This document shows, in pieces, positions 1 through 7,846 of a stretch of 64,000 nt of DNA. The first letter of the stretch is position 1; each line of letters begins with the position of its first letter. A program made the position numbers and the translations under genes. The notes under the pieces are model-generated. The model saw only the letters and a list, made by a program, of their open reading frames with translations, had not been told where the DNA came from and did not search any database. The stretch is from CAZJKE01 sp964546585 (GTDB lineage: Bacteria > Planctomycetota > Phycisphaerae > Phycisphaerales > SM1A02): assembly GCA_964546585.1 (NCBI GenBank), contig CAZJKE010000003.1, positions 1 through 64,000 on the forward strand, in the 5' to 3' direction.

Positions 1-1284
1 TGGTCCGCTCTTGCGCCCGAAGCAGCCTCCGCTATTCGCGCAGCACTGGATCAGGTCAATGCAACGCCGGTTGCGCCCGATCTGTGGCTGCAGTTGGCAG
101 GCCTCTACCACGCGCATGGACAGGAGCCGCTGGCAATTCCCTGTTACGAAGCCGCCATCGACCTTGGCGCAGGCGGCGGTCATCAAGCCAGAGCGTGGCA
201 TCTGCTCGGCATCGCGCTCGCGCGCGGCGGCGCATACGACCGGGCACTGGCAGCATCCAACCAAGCAGCGAAAGAGGCATCGTACGCCCCAGCCCACTGG
301 CAAGCGGGATTCTGGCTCTTGGATCTCGGGAGGCCCGATGACGCGGTGTCCCAGTTCGAAAAGGCGATGTCCATCAATCCCACCGATACGGCCGCGATGA
401 TCGGACTCGCCCGCGCCCGCATGCAACAACAGCGGCTGACCGAAGCCGCGGTGGTGCTGGAAGGCATAAAGAATAGAGGCGGAGATCACCCGTATCTGAC
501 GTATCTCCTCGGCACGGTGTACCAGAGGATGGGCCGCGAGGCAGATCCGCTGCTTCGCCGAGGAAATGCCAGCCCGCCGACATGGAACGATCCCTGGTAT
601 CACGAGGTCCTTGCCCAGAGGCGCGGATACGAGGCTGATCTATCCCGGGCCATGGTGAAGTTAGACGCTGGCGATCTCGCTGGGGCAGTTCGATCGTTGC
701 AGGCCATGCGGAAAGCGCGTCCTCGCGATGCCACGGTTCTCAACAACCTCGGTGCGGCACTGCACCGCTCGGGCGATGCCCAAGCCGCAATCGAGGTCCT
801 GCATGCGTCCATCCGTTTCAACCCGTCCCATGCTCCATCTCACATCACGCTTGCTGGCGTCTGGCTGGAAGCAGGCTCTCTGGATCGCGCGAGCGCCTTT
901 GCGGAGAAAGCCATCGAACTGCAACCATCCATGGCTCCCGCCAGGGAACAGGCTGGCCGCATTGCCATGGCTGCCGGACGCATGGAAGATGCAGCCGCGC
1001 ACCTGCAAGCGGCCGTTCAGATTGGCAGCAATGATCCCTCAATTCGTGAACTCTTCGGCATGGTGTTGTTGGATCTCGGCAAGAACAGCGAAGCGCTGCA
1101 GCAGTTCGAGATCATCGTGCGGATCGACCCCGATCGGCCGGCAAGCATCGGCGGCATGTCGATGGCCATGGCCCGGCTCGGGCGAAAGGCAGATGCCCTG
1201 AATATCCTCGCCGCCGCCCAGAGGCGTTTCCCGGGACATCCCGCGTTGTCTCGGGCGGCGTCCCTCATTGGTGGTGCCCCATGA
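1..1284 (+). CDS. TPR-repeat protein, 5' end outside the window
   Basis: The frame is open from the first base, so the gene starts to the left of the window and 427 residues are visible. The protein is almost entirely tetratricopeptide repeats, roughly eight 34-residue helix pairs with the usual small residues and an NP or DP turn (for example around residues 130-160 and 260-300). No signal peptide can be judged because the N terminus is missing. It overlaps the next gene by ATGA (1281-1284), so the two are probably translationally coupled. TPR proteins are protein-interaction scaffolds. The pairing with a CRTAC1-like lipoprotein suggests it docks or matures that partner, but this is inference. 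A TTG at 94 could in principle start a shorter form. Confidence 0.8.
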   Translation, partial: WSALAPEAASAIRAALDQVNATPVAPDLWLQLAGLYHAHGQEPLAIPCYEAAIDLGAGGGHQARAWHLLGIALARGGAYDRALAASNQAAKEASYAPAHWQAGFWLLDLGRPDDAVSQFEKAMSINPTDTAAMIGLARARMQQQRLTEAAVVLEGIKNRGGDHPYLTYLLGTVYQRMGREADPLLRRGNASPPTWNDPWYHEVLAQRRGYEADLSRAMVKLDAGDLAGAVRSLQAMRKARPRDATVLNNLGAALHRSGDAQAAIEVLHASIRFNPSHAPSHITLAGVWLEAGSLDRASAFAEKAIELQPSMAPAREQAGRIAMAAGRMEDAAAHLQAAVQIGSNDPSIRELFGMVLLDLGKNSEALQQFEIIVRIDPDRPASIGGMSMAMARLGRKADALNILAAAQRRFPGHPALSRAASLIGGAP

Positions 1285-2921
1285 GGACAACCGCCTCCCT
1301 CTTGCTCCTCTTGCTCCTCTTCGCTTGCGACAGCCCGCCGCCGGAACAACGCTCGGAACCTGCGGCGGACCCTTGGTTTGTCGATGAAGCGGCCGATCGC
1401 GGCATTGACTTCACCTGGAATTCCGGCGCCGCGGGCGATCTGCTCATGCCCGAAATCATCGGCGGCGGCGGCGGCCTCGTAGATGTTGACGGCGATGGAG
1501 ACCTCGACCTCTATCTCGTGCAGGCCAGTGATGACGTGAACCGTTTGCTTCGTAACGACAACGGGCACTTCACCGACATCACTCCAGATAGCGGCGCCGG
1601 CGACGCCGGTTACGGCATGGGGCTGGCGGTTGGCGATTACGACAACGACGGCGACAGCGATCTCTATATCACCAATGTTGGGCCCAATGTACTGCTGCAA
1701 AACAACGGTGACGGCACGTTCGTCGATGTAACTGCGTACGCCGGTGTCGGCGATGCGGGCTGGGGCGCCGGAACTGTGTTTGCCGATTTGGACTGCGACG
1801 GCGACTTGGATCTGTACGCGGCAAATTACCTCGTGTGGTCGCCCGAACTGTCGCTGGATTGCTACTCCCCCCACGGGACTCTGGATTATTGCTCGCCGGA
1901 GAACTTCCTCGCCCCCGCCCGCGACCTCCTTTACCAAAACAACGGGGACGGCACTTTCGCGGACATGGCGGAGGCTGCCGGCATCGGCGGGCGGCTCGGC
2001 ACCGGCCTCGGCGTGCTGGCCAACGACTATACCGGTGACGGCCTTGTCGACATATTCGTTGCTAACGACGGCATGCCCGACCAACTCTGGCGGAACAACG
2101 GCGACTGGACATTCACGGACATCGGCCTCATTGCGGGATGCGCGGTCGATGATGAAGGTACATCGAAGGCAGGCATGGGCGTGACCAGCACGGACATTGA
2201 TTCCGATGGCGATCTCGACATTCTCGTCTGCAACCTTTACGGCGAATCCGACTCGCTCTTCCGAAACGACGGTGATTATTTCACGGACATTACGGCCGCC
2301 GCTGGTGTACGAGCTGCGACGCAGCACGCAACTCGATTCGGGCTGGGGTGGGTGGACTTCGACAACGACGGTCATTTGGATCTGTTCGAGGCCAATGGTG
2401 GCGTCCAGCGTCTCCCAAGCCCGGCGACCGACGACCCCTACGCTGAGGAGAATCACCTGCTCATTGGAGAGGGGCTGTACTGGCGGAAGCACCCGCTCGG
2501 TGATGGGATTGCGAATGACATCATTCTGACGAGCCGCGGGGCGGCCTTTGGCGACATTGACGGCGATGGCGGCATGGACGTTGTGGTCATCAACAAGGAT
2601 GCGCCGGCCAACCTGCTCATGAACATCGCGCCGAATCGCGGGAGTTGGGTGCGACTTCATGTGATCGACGAGCGGAACCGGGATGCGATCGGCGCGTGGG
2701 TATCGTGGCGGCAAGGGGGCCAGCGGCACACAGCACCGGTGCAGGCGGGATGGAGTTACCTTGCGAGCAACGACCCCGCTGCGCACATCGGGCTCGGCAG
2801 CGAGGAGTTGTGCGAGGAGGTCTTGGTTCGCTGGATGGACACTTCGGTGGAGTCCTTTGGCTCACTTCCCGCAGGGCGGTCCCACACCCTTCGCCGCGGG
2901 ACTGGCCGGACGCTGCATTGA
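1281..2921 (+). CDS. CRTAC1-like FG-GAP/VCBS lipoprotein with ASPIC/UnbV domain
   Basis: This 546-aa protein starts with a lipoprotein signal ending LFAC, with the lipid-bearing Cys at residue 16. It then carries about seven FG-GAP/VCBS calcium-binding blades of the type DxDxDGDxDLY, and a C-terminal ASPIC/UnbV domain from about residue 450. The layout matches the CRTAC1/UnbV family, which forms seven-bladed propellers on the cell surface or in the periplasm. The biochemical role of the bacterial members is not established. Its ATG overlaps the stop of the TPR gene, so both are likely made together. A long open frame on the opposite strand here comes from the repeated DGDGD codons and is not a gene. 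Confidence 0.88.
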   Translation: MRTTASLLLLLLLFACDSPPPEQRSEPAADPWFVDEAADRGIDFTWNSGAAGDLLMPEIIGGGGGLVDVDGDGDLDLYLVQASDDVNRLLRNDNGHFTDITPDSGAGDAGYGMGLAVGDYDNDGDSDLYITNVGPNVLLQNNGDGTFVDVTAYAGVGDAGWGAGTVFADLDCDGDLDLYAANYLVWSPELSLDCYSPHGTLDYCSPENFLAPARDLLYQNNGDGTFADMAEAAGIGGRLGTGLGVLANDYTGDGLVDIFVANDGMPDQLWRNNGDWTFTDIGLIAGCAVDDEGTSKAGMGVTSTDIDSDGDLDILVCNLYGESDSLFRNDGDYFTDITAAAGVRAATQHATRFGLGWVDFDNDGHLDLFEANGGVQRLPSPATDDPYAEENHLLIGEGLYWRKHPLGDGIANDIILTSRGAAFGDIDGDGGMDVVVINKDAPANLLMNIAPNRGSWVRLHVIDERNRDAIGAWVSWRQGGQRHTAPVQAGWSYLASNDPAAHIGLGSEELCEEVLVRWMDTSVESFGSLPAGRSHTLRRGTGRTLH

Positions 2922-3116
2922 TCTTTTTCGGGACGCCCCTGTGCCACAACATGTAGTGGTTTGGGGGGTGGTCGTGTCTCAACGGGTTGTGATGTGGGGG
3001 AGTAGCACGCCGGCCAATGTGCCCGAAGAGGCTGTTATCGGGTCAAGAGACCTGTTTAGAATGCCCGATGCCCCATCCCAGAACCAACACCAACACCACT
3101 GGGAAGGAGAGCCCCC

Positions 3117-3317
3117 ATGCTGAGCAAGAGCCAAGTCATTGACGCCATCCGACGCCTGAACCCGACTGCTTCAATGTCGTGGCTTGCAGCATTTGATCTG
3201 CGTGCGCTGCGGTCCTACTACGAGCACTTGCTCCTGACCCTCGAACCACGCGGAAGCCGCGGATGGATCCGTCCCGGGGACACCCCCGCCATCGTTACCC
3301 GCCGCCCAGCAGCGTAA
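3117..3317 (+). CDS. small conserved-looking hypothetical protein (66 aa)
   Basis: The 66-residue frame has a good ribosome binding site (GGAAGGAG about 8 bases before the ATG). It has no signal peptide or membrane segment. The sequence has an N-terminal helix with LSKSQVIDAIRRLNP, a Trp-containing middle, a LRSYYEHLLLTLEP helix and a basic Pro-rich tail. A related RYYEHYLPAGLDGL stretch occurs in the secreted protein at 4314-5000, though this may be chance. The 195 bases upstream hold no other gene. A TAGAAT -10-like hexamer lies at 3057-3062 without a clear -35. The family is not recognised. The coding call rests on the binding site and the non-random composition. Confidence 0.6.
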   Translation: MLSKSQVIDAIRRLNPTASMSWLAAFDLRALRSYYEHLLLTLEPRGSRGWIRPGDTPAIVTRRPAA

Positions 3318-3331
3318 GGTGTCCGACGCCC

Positions 3332-3781
3332 TCAGTACCGTCGCTTGACCAGCGACAACTCCAGCAATGACCGAATTCGCGTCAACAGTTCCACCTTGTT
3401 GACCGGCTTGGTGATGAAGTCGTTTGTGCCGCACTCCGCCGCTCGCTCGTAGTCGCCAACCTCGTGGAGCGCTGTGACCATGATCACCACGATGTCCCGC
3501 GTCGCCGGCTGTGACTTGATCTTCTGACAGACCTCAAATCCGCTCATCCGGGGCATCATGACATCCAAGACCACCAGATCGGGAGGGCTCTGCTCAATCA
3601 TCTCGATAGCCTCGACACCATCAACAGCGGTCTTCATCACGCACGGCAAATCCTCCAGATAGGCCTGCATGAGTTCCAGATTCTGCTGGTTGTCATCGAC
3701 CAGAAGGATGGTGGCGCCGGATATGTCGACAGACTCTCCGGGCTCTTGCCGCACGCCGTCCTGTTCTGCCGGATGTGCCAT
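3332..3781 (-). CDS. stand-alone CheY-like response regulator receiver
   Basis: The 149-aa protein is a single receiver domain with no output domain. The acidic pair sits in ILLVDDN, the phospho-acceptor Asp in VVLDVMMP, the switch Thr in VTAL and the conserved Lys in FITKP. The start is placed at MAHPAEQ. An upstream in-frame ATG at 3805 would add eight residues. Such proteins pass a phosphoryl signal from a histidine kinase to a partner. No kinase lies nearby, so the partner is unknown. It ends 14 bases from the small protein at 3117-3317, convergent with it, and faces away from the hypothetical gene at 3846. Confidence 0.88.
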   Translation of the reverse strand: MAHPAEQDGVRQEPGESVDISGATILLVDDNQQNLELMQAYLEDLPCVMKTAVDGVEAIEMIEQSPPDLVVLDVMMPRMSGFEVCQKIKSQPATRDIVVIMVTALHEVGDYERAAECGTNDFITKPVNKVELLTRIRSLLELSLVKRRY

Positions 3782-3845
3782 GGAAGCCACTCTACCAAAC
3801 AGCATGGGATTGCTATGCTATGTGGCTCGAGAAGGACCCCACCAG

Positions 3846-4301
3846 ATGGCCAAATACGCCTCAATCTCCCCTTGGCAGGACGAATACAACACGCCCGCCC
3901 TTGACCAACTGAGATCGCCCATCAAAGGCGATCCCAAGAAGGCTTTCGACCGCATGCGATCCAAGGCCGAATCGCTCGGCCCCATGACCGAGGATCTCAA
4001 ATGGTTTGGGCACTGCTGGTATTGGTCCATTACGCTGACACCCGATGACCAGGACGAAGCCCTTGCCATCATCATTCCGTCACCTGAGGATCTTCAGGTT
4101 GCCTCGCAGTTCACCCACGAGTTCCTCGAGCAACTCCCAACCCGGCGTCTCAAACGATTCGTCCGCGACGGGCTGGAACTTGCCATGCCTCCTCATGACA
4201 CAACTTGGGCGTTCTGGTCGATACCGACCGTAACGGCCGTCGATGACATCATGCCTGTGCTGAAGAACAAGTACGCGTGGATGCATCGCGACGGCGCTTG
4301 A
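3846..4301 (+). CDS. hypothetical protein (151 aa)
   Basis: The frame is open further upstream, but that part is antisense to the receiver gene. The likely start is MAKYASISPW at 3846. The 151-aa product is cytoplasmic in character, rich in Trp and acidic residues, with segments WFGHCWYWSITL and TTWAFWSIP, and has no signal peptide or membrane helix. I do not recognise the family. It is convergent with the 4314-13840 operon, leaving only 12 bases between the stops. Confidence 0.6.
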   Translation: MAKYASISPWQDEYNTPALDQLRSPIKGDPKKAFDRMRSKAESLGPMTEDLKWFGHCWYWSITLTPDDQDEALAIIIPSPEDLQVASQFTHEFLEQLPTRRLKRFVRDGLELAMPPHDTTWAFWSIPTVTAVDDIMPVLKNKYAWMHRDGA

Positions 4302-4313
4302 CCGGGCGACTCT

Positions 4314-5000
4314 TCACTCTCCCGTACCCAAATCGACGCCCATGATGTCGGCGATATCGCTGCCACCGCCACCGCCAATGGGCTGGCGATTGGTCGCCAC
4401 CGCCTCCGCAGCCCATCCCCTGCGACCACCCAGCAGCGACAGTTCCATGCGAAGGGTTCCTCGCAACTCCGCGTCGGTAAGTCGCCGCCGACGGCCTCGC
4501 TCCTCTGCGAGAAGGCCATCAAGCCCTGCCGGCAGATAGTGCTCGTAGTACCGCAACAGATCACGCTGCGATGGGATTTTCATCGCCTCATCGAGCCGCC
4601 GAGGATTGCCACGCCGCCATGAGGCCAGCGATCGGCATGCCGCGAGCACATCCTCGTTGCGGTGAGGCGGCCTCGCAGCGATTCGAGCGGCGGAAATCGG
4701 AATCATCGGCGATGCGGTGTCCGCCAGAAGGTCACGCAAACGCCGCCGCGTGTTCGCATCGGTTTCGATGACCAACAGACCGAGAATCGCGCTCCTCCGC
4801 AGACGAGGTTCGGTCGCAGCAGCCCGCACATACAACACCTTCGCCTCTGCCACCGCCGCTGGTGATTCGCCTCCAACATCAATCGCATCCTCTGCTGCCC
4901 GCAGGATCTTCAACCCGTCAAGCGAATCGATGGACCGCTCGGTCCCCGCCGCTGACACGAGCAGCGTGGATGTCACGATCGCTGCAAGAAGTGTGTTCAC
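4314..5000 (-). CDS. secreted helical-repeat protein, last gene of the VWA-ExbBD operon
   Basis: The start is taken as GTG at 5000, because it gives a GTGA overlap with the stop of the gene before it and begins a clean signal peptide (about residues 1-19, ending SAAG). The 228-aa product looks alpha-helical and HEAT-like, with an Arg-rich middle and a Gly-rich stretch near the C terminus (IGGGGGSDIADIMG). An upstream in-frame ATG at 5063 lies inside the previous gene and has no signal sequence. The function is not recognised. Its place as the eighth coupled gene suggests it works in the periplasm with the rest of the operon. Confidence 0.75.
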   Translation of the reverse strand: MNTLLAAIVTSTLLVSAAGTERSIDSLDGLKILRAAEDAIDVGGESPAAVAEAKVLYVRAAATEPRLRRSAILGLLVIETDANTRRRLRDLLADTASPMIPISAARIAARPPHRNEDVLAACRSLASWRRGNPRRLDEAMKIPSQRDLLRYYEHYLPAGLDGLLAEERGRRRRLTDAELRGTLRMELSLLGGRRGWAAEAVATNRQPIGGGGGSDIADIMGVDLGTGE

Positions 5001-7846
5001 GATTCGCCCTCCTCCATCCTCGCCCGGGCAACGAACGAGGCATGGGAAAGAATCTCTCGCCACTGGGTCGCAATGGCTTGTTCCACAATCACCAACTGGC
5101 CAACTACATCACCTTCCTCAGCAAGACGTGCTGCGGTGAAACTCCGAACACCTGCTGCCTCCTCAACGGGCAATCCTCGCCATTGGGCGTGAAGCAGGCC
5201 AAGAAGTTCCACCAGATCCAACTGGCCCCGCAGGAAGCCATGGAGCGAACCGCCACCCCTATCGTCACCCCGAAATGTGGCAGTGCGCTGCGTTCTGACA
5301 GCCATGGCAATTGCCGTATGGCTCTCCTGTTCCACCCATCGTCGCCAGGTGGACGTGAGTGTGTCGAGGGATTGCAACGGGTCGAGCGCGTCGGCCGGCG
5401 CCAACAATGACGGATCGATCATGGTTGCTTCGGCAAGGCAGGATGCGGCAGCATCTTCGGCGGCCGCGTCCAGCACACCGGCATTCGCGTCGCGGCATGA
5501 GAAAGCATGTTGCACGAGCGCGCGACGAACACCCACACGCCACCCCGCCCCTTCGGCCGGCGGTAGGACAACACCGGTGAGATCCGCCACAAGGGCGGCC
5601 ACGCCGTCCACGGATCGTGCAAGTGACAGGTTGTCGAGGAGCGCCACGGCCAATCGCTCCCCCCGAGGAAACCTGGACACAATGACCTCGGCTGCTGCTC
5701 TGCGAACGCTCGGCACGTTGTCGGTCAGCGCAGCACGCGCCAGCGTGTCCGCGTCCTTGCGGCCAAGGTCGCCTGATGCCGAGTCCATGAGCTTGTCCAG
5801 CAGCTCCATCTTTCCTTCCCCATCACTTCGACGAGCCTGCATGTCCTCGCTCCAGACGCCGTCGCCACCACCGTAGCCATCGCGGCCCGACCCCGAACCG
5901 GCTACCTCCTCCTGTTGCAGGAACTCCGGGGCGGTCACATGCTCCAGAATCCGCGTCGCGTGATCGACATGCCCCTGCCAGATGGCAACGGCAGCCTCAT
6001 CAAGCCGCCGAAGCATGGCGAAGCGGCGGGCGAGCTGAGGTTCAGCAAGCGCGGCATCCAACGCCGACACCCAAGCATCCACCAGCTCCGGCGAAAACCC
6101 CACGGGTATGAGCAGTCGCGTTTCATGCTGCGTCGGCATCCAGTCAACTGGCCAATCTCCGGCAAGAAGATCCGCGACCGCTCGTCGCTCCTCCATCGTC
6201 GCCGACGGTGGCACAACATGGCGATCCATCACCCATGATGTTCGATCCAGTTGCACGAGCATGCTTGTGATCGCCCAAAGATCCACCGGATCCGCTGCCG
6301 CGTCTTCGATCAAGGCAAGCAAGGCGTCCCGCCCCGCACCGGATCGCTGCCATTCAATGCTCGCGAGAAGCCGGCCAATGATGTTGCGTGTGCGACTCTC
6401 TCGAGTCAAGTCGATGTCCATCGCGAGCATGTCCGACAGGGCGCTGAATCGATGCCCGTCACGAATCGCCGGATCCGGATTTCGATCGACTGCTGCAAGC
6501 CACAACTCCCACATGGCGTATGCGCTCTCCCCCCGCTCAGAGTCTCGGGCAAGCATCGCGGCGTGCCACCTGAGGACGGCGGCTCTCGCCAACCCCCGAT
6601 CACAGGGCATCGGCGTTCCCGGCAATGCTTCCTGCCATCGACGGCGCGCATCATCACGCACTTCACCAGCGACATTGGGCGAGCAGGCGACCACGGCAAA
6701 GGTCTCCAACGACCACATGCTTTGCAGCAGTGATACCGGATCGTCTTCAGTGAGTGATCCTGCCGGAAAAGCCTCCAGCAACTGCAGGCCAAGAGAAGGA
6801 ACAGCCCGGGTCTCGCCAATGATGCGGAGTACGGCTGTCTGGATTCTCTCCAATAGCGCTCCATCCAGATACGGCCAACTCGTCGCGGCGTCGAGAATGA
6901 CACCCCGCCAAGAGTCGAGATCGGCAGCGGAGGCGGTACCTCCACCACCGTGCAGTTGATCCATGAGGTTGGCTTCCAACTCGGCGAGCACCGCAGCGGC
7001 CCTGGCAGCCCGGTCGGCGGCGTGAGCCGCCGCCGGGGGGAAGTCATCGGCGGCAAATGTCGGCATCACGGGCGTATCCAACCGTGCAATTTCCGGCTGG
7101 CTTTGTTCACTCTGCCGTTCCACAAACCCGCTGACACGCCCGCCGCGGTCATCGGCATCCTGCAACTGAGGGCCAGATGAAAGCAGCAGCCGGACGCCAA
7201 GCACCATCGCAATGACAACCAACAGGCCGAAGAGCACCGCCATCTTGATCGTGGTGCCCGTACCGGGCTCGCGAAGTTCTGGCGTCAGACGATGGGCGGC
7301 CTGATCAAAGAGATCGTCAAGTCGGCTCATGGCACTTGGCTTCCCGGGAAGCGCGGTCCACGACCGATCCACCGCCATGCGTCCGCGGTTTCTCGGAGAC
7401 AATGGGCCACCACCACTCCTTGCCGCATCGGCAAGTGACTCCAACACTTGAACCAGACCATCAACGGGAATTCGATAGGCCGCGGCCACGGCTACAAGTC
7501 TGGCGCGGCTGCGACGATTCCATCCACCTTCGCCAACCAACACCGCCAGAACCGCACGGTCGATGGCGGTCAGCGCAGGAGGGGGCGCGGCTGCGACGGA
7601 ACGTGCCTTCTCCTCACCACCGGCAGCGTGTTTCAGCGCCCGGGCCAATCGCCGCAGCACTGCTCGCACCTCCTCCGCTTCATCAGAGTTACGAAGTGGG
7701 TGGGACAATATCTGCGCCATTCGCCGGCGAACGGCAGCATCAATGGATGCCGGGTCGTTCTGGCCCGGGCGAAGTCCAAGTACGCGATAGGGATCACTTC
7801 CGGCAGGCAAGCCGAGGATGGTGGTGATTGCCTCGCCAACATTCAC
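4997..7846 (-). CDS. 949-aa membrane protein with J-like N terminus and large helical C-terminal part
   Basis: The N terminus (about residues 18-75) carries DPYRVLGLRPG followed by two helices and a SHPLR turn. This resembles the degenerate J-like modules seen in some planctomycete proteins, without a clear HPD. A single membrane helix lies at about residues 202-223. The remaining ~720 residues are helical, with HEAT-like repeats near residues 690-720, so they should sit across the membrane from the J-like part. Its ATG overlaps the stop of the 823-aa gene (ATGA). No enzyme motif is visible. The role is unknown. The topology suits a protein that links cytoplasmic partners to periplasmic ones in the ExbBD-driven operon. 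Confidence 0.78.
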   Translation of the reverse strand: MNVGEAITTILGLPAGSDPYRVLGLRPGQNDPASIDAAVRRRMAQILSHPLRNSDEAEEVRAVLRRLARALKHAAGGEEKARSVAAAPPPALTAIDRAVLAVLVGEGGWNRRSRARLVAVAAAYRIPVDGLVQVLESLADAARSGGGPLSPRNRGRMAVDRSWTALPGKPSAMSRLDDLFDQAAHRLTPELREPGTGTTIKMAVLFGLLVVIAMVLGVRLLLSSGPQLQDADDRGGRVSGFVERQSEQSQPEIARLDTPVMPTFAADDFPPAAAHAADRAARAAAVLAELEANLMDQLHGGGGTASAADLDSWRGVILDAATSWPYLDGALLERIQTAVLRIIGETRAVPSLGLQLLEAFPAGSLTEDDPVSLLQSMWSLETFAVVACSPNVAGEVRDDARRRWQEALPGTPMPCDRGLARAAVLRWHAAMLARDSERGESAYAMWELWLAAVDRNPDPAIRDGHRFSALSDMLAMDIDLTRESRTRNIIGRLLASIEWQRSGAGRDALLALIEDAAADPVDLWAITSMLVQLDRTSWVMDRHVVPPSATMEERRAVADLLAGDWPVDWMPTQHETRLLIPVGFSPELVDAWVSALDAALAEPQLARRFAMLRRLDEAAVAIWQGHVDHATRILEHVTAPEFLQQEEVAGSGSGRDGYGGGDGVWSEDMQARRSDGEGKMELLDKLMDSASGDLGRKDADTLARAALTDNVPSVRRAAAEVIVSRFPRGERLAVALLDNLSLARSVDGVAALVADLTGVVLPPAEGAGWRVGVRRALVQHAFSCRDANAGVLDAAAEDAAASCLAEATMIDPSLLAPADALDPLQSLDTLTSTWRRWVEQESHTAIAMAVRTQRTATFRGDDRGGGSLHGFLRGQLDLVELLGLLHAQWRGLPVEEAAGVRSFTAARLAEEGDVVGQLVIVEQAIATQWREILSHASFVARARMEEGES

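Noticed and set aside
1017..2786. 589-residue open frame on the minus strand
   Set aside because: It is antisense to the FG-GAP protein; repeated DGDGD codons leave the other strand free of stops. No binding site and low-complexity product.
3050..3065. TAGAAT -10-like site before the 66-aa gene
   Set aside because: There is no acceptable -35 at normal spacing, so it is not listed as a promoter.
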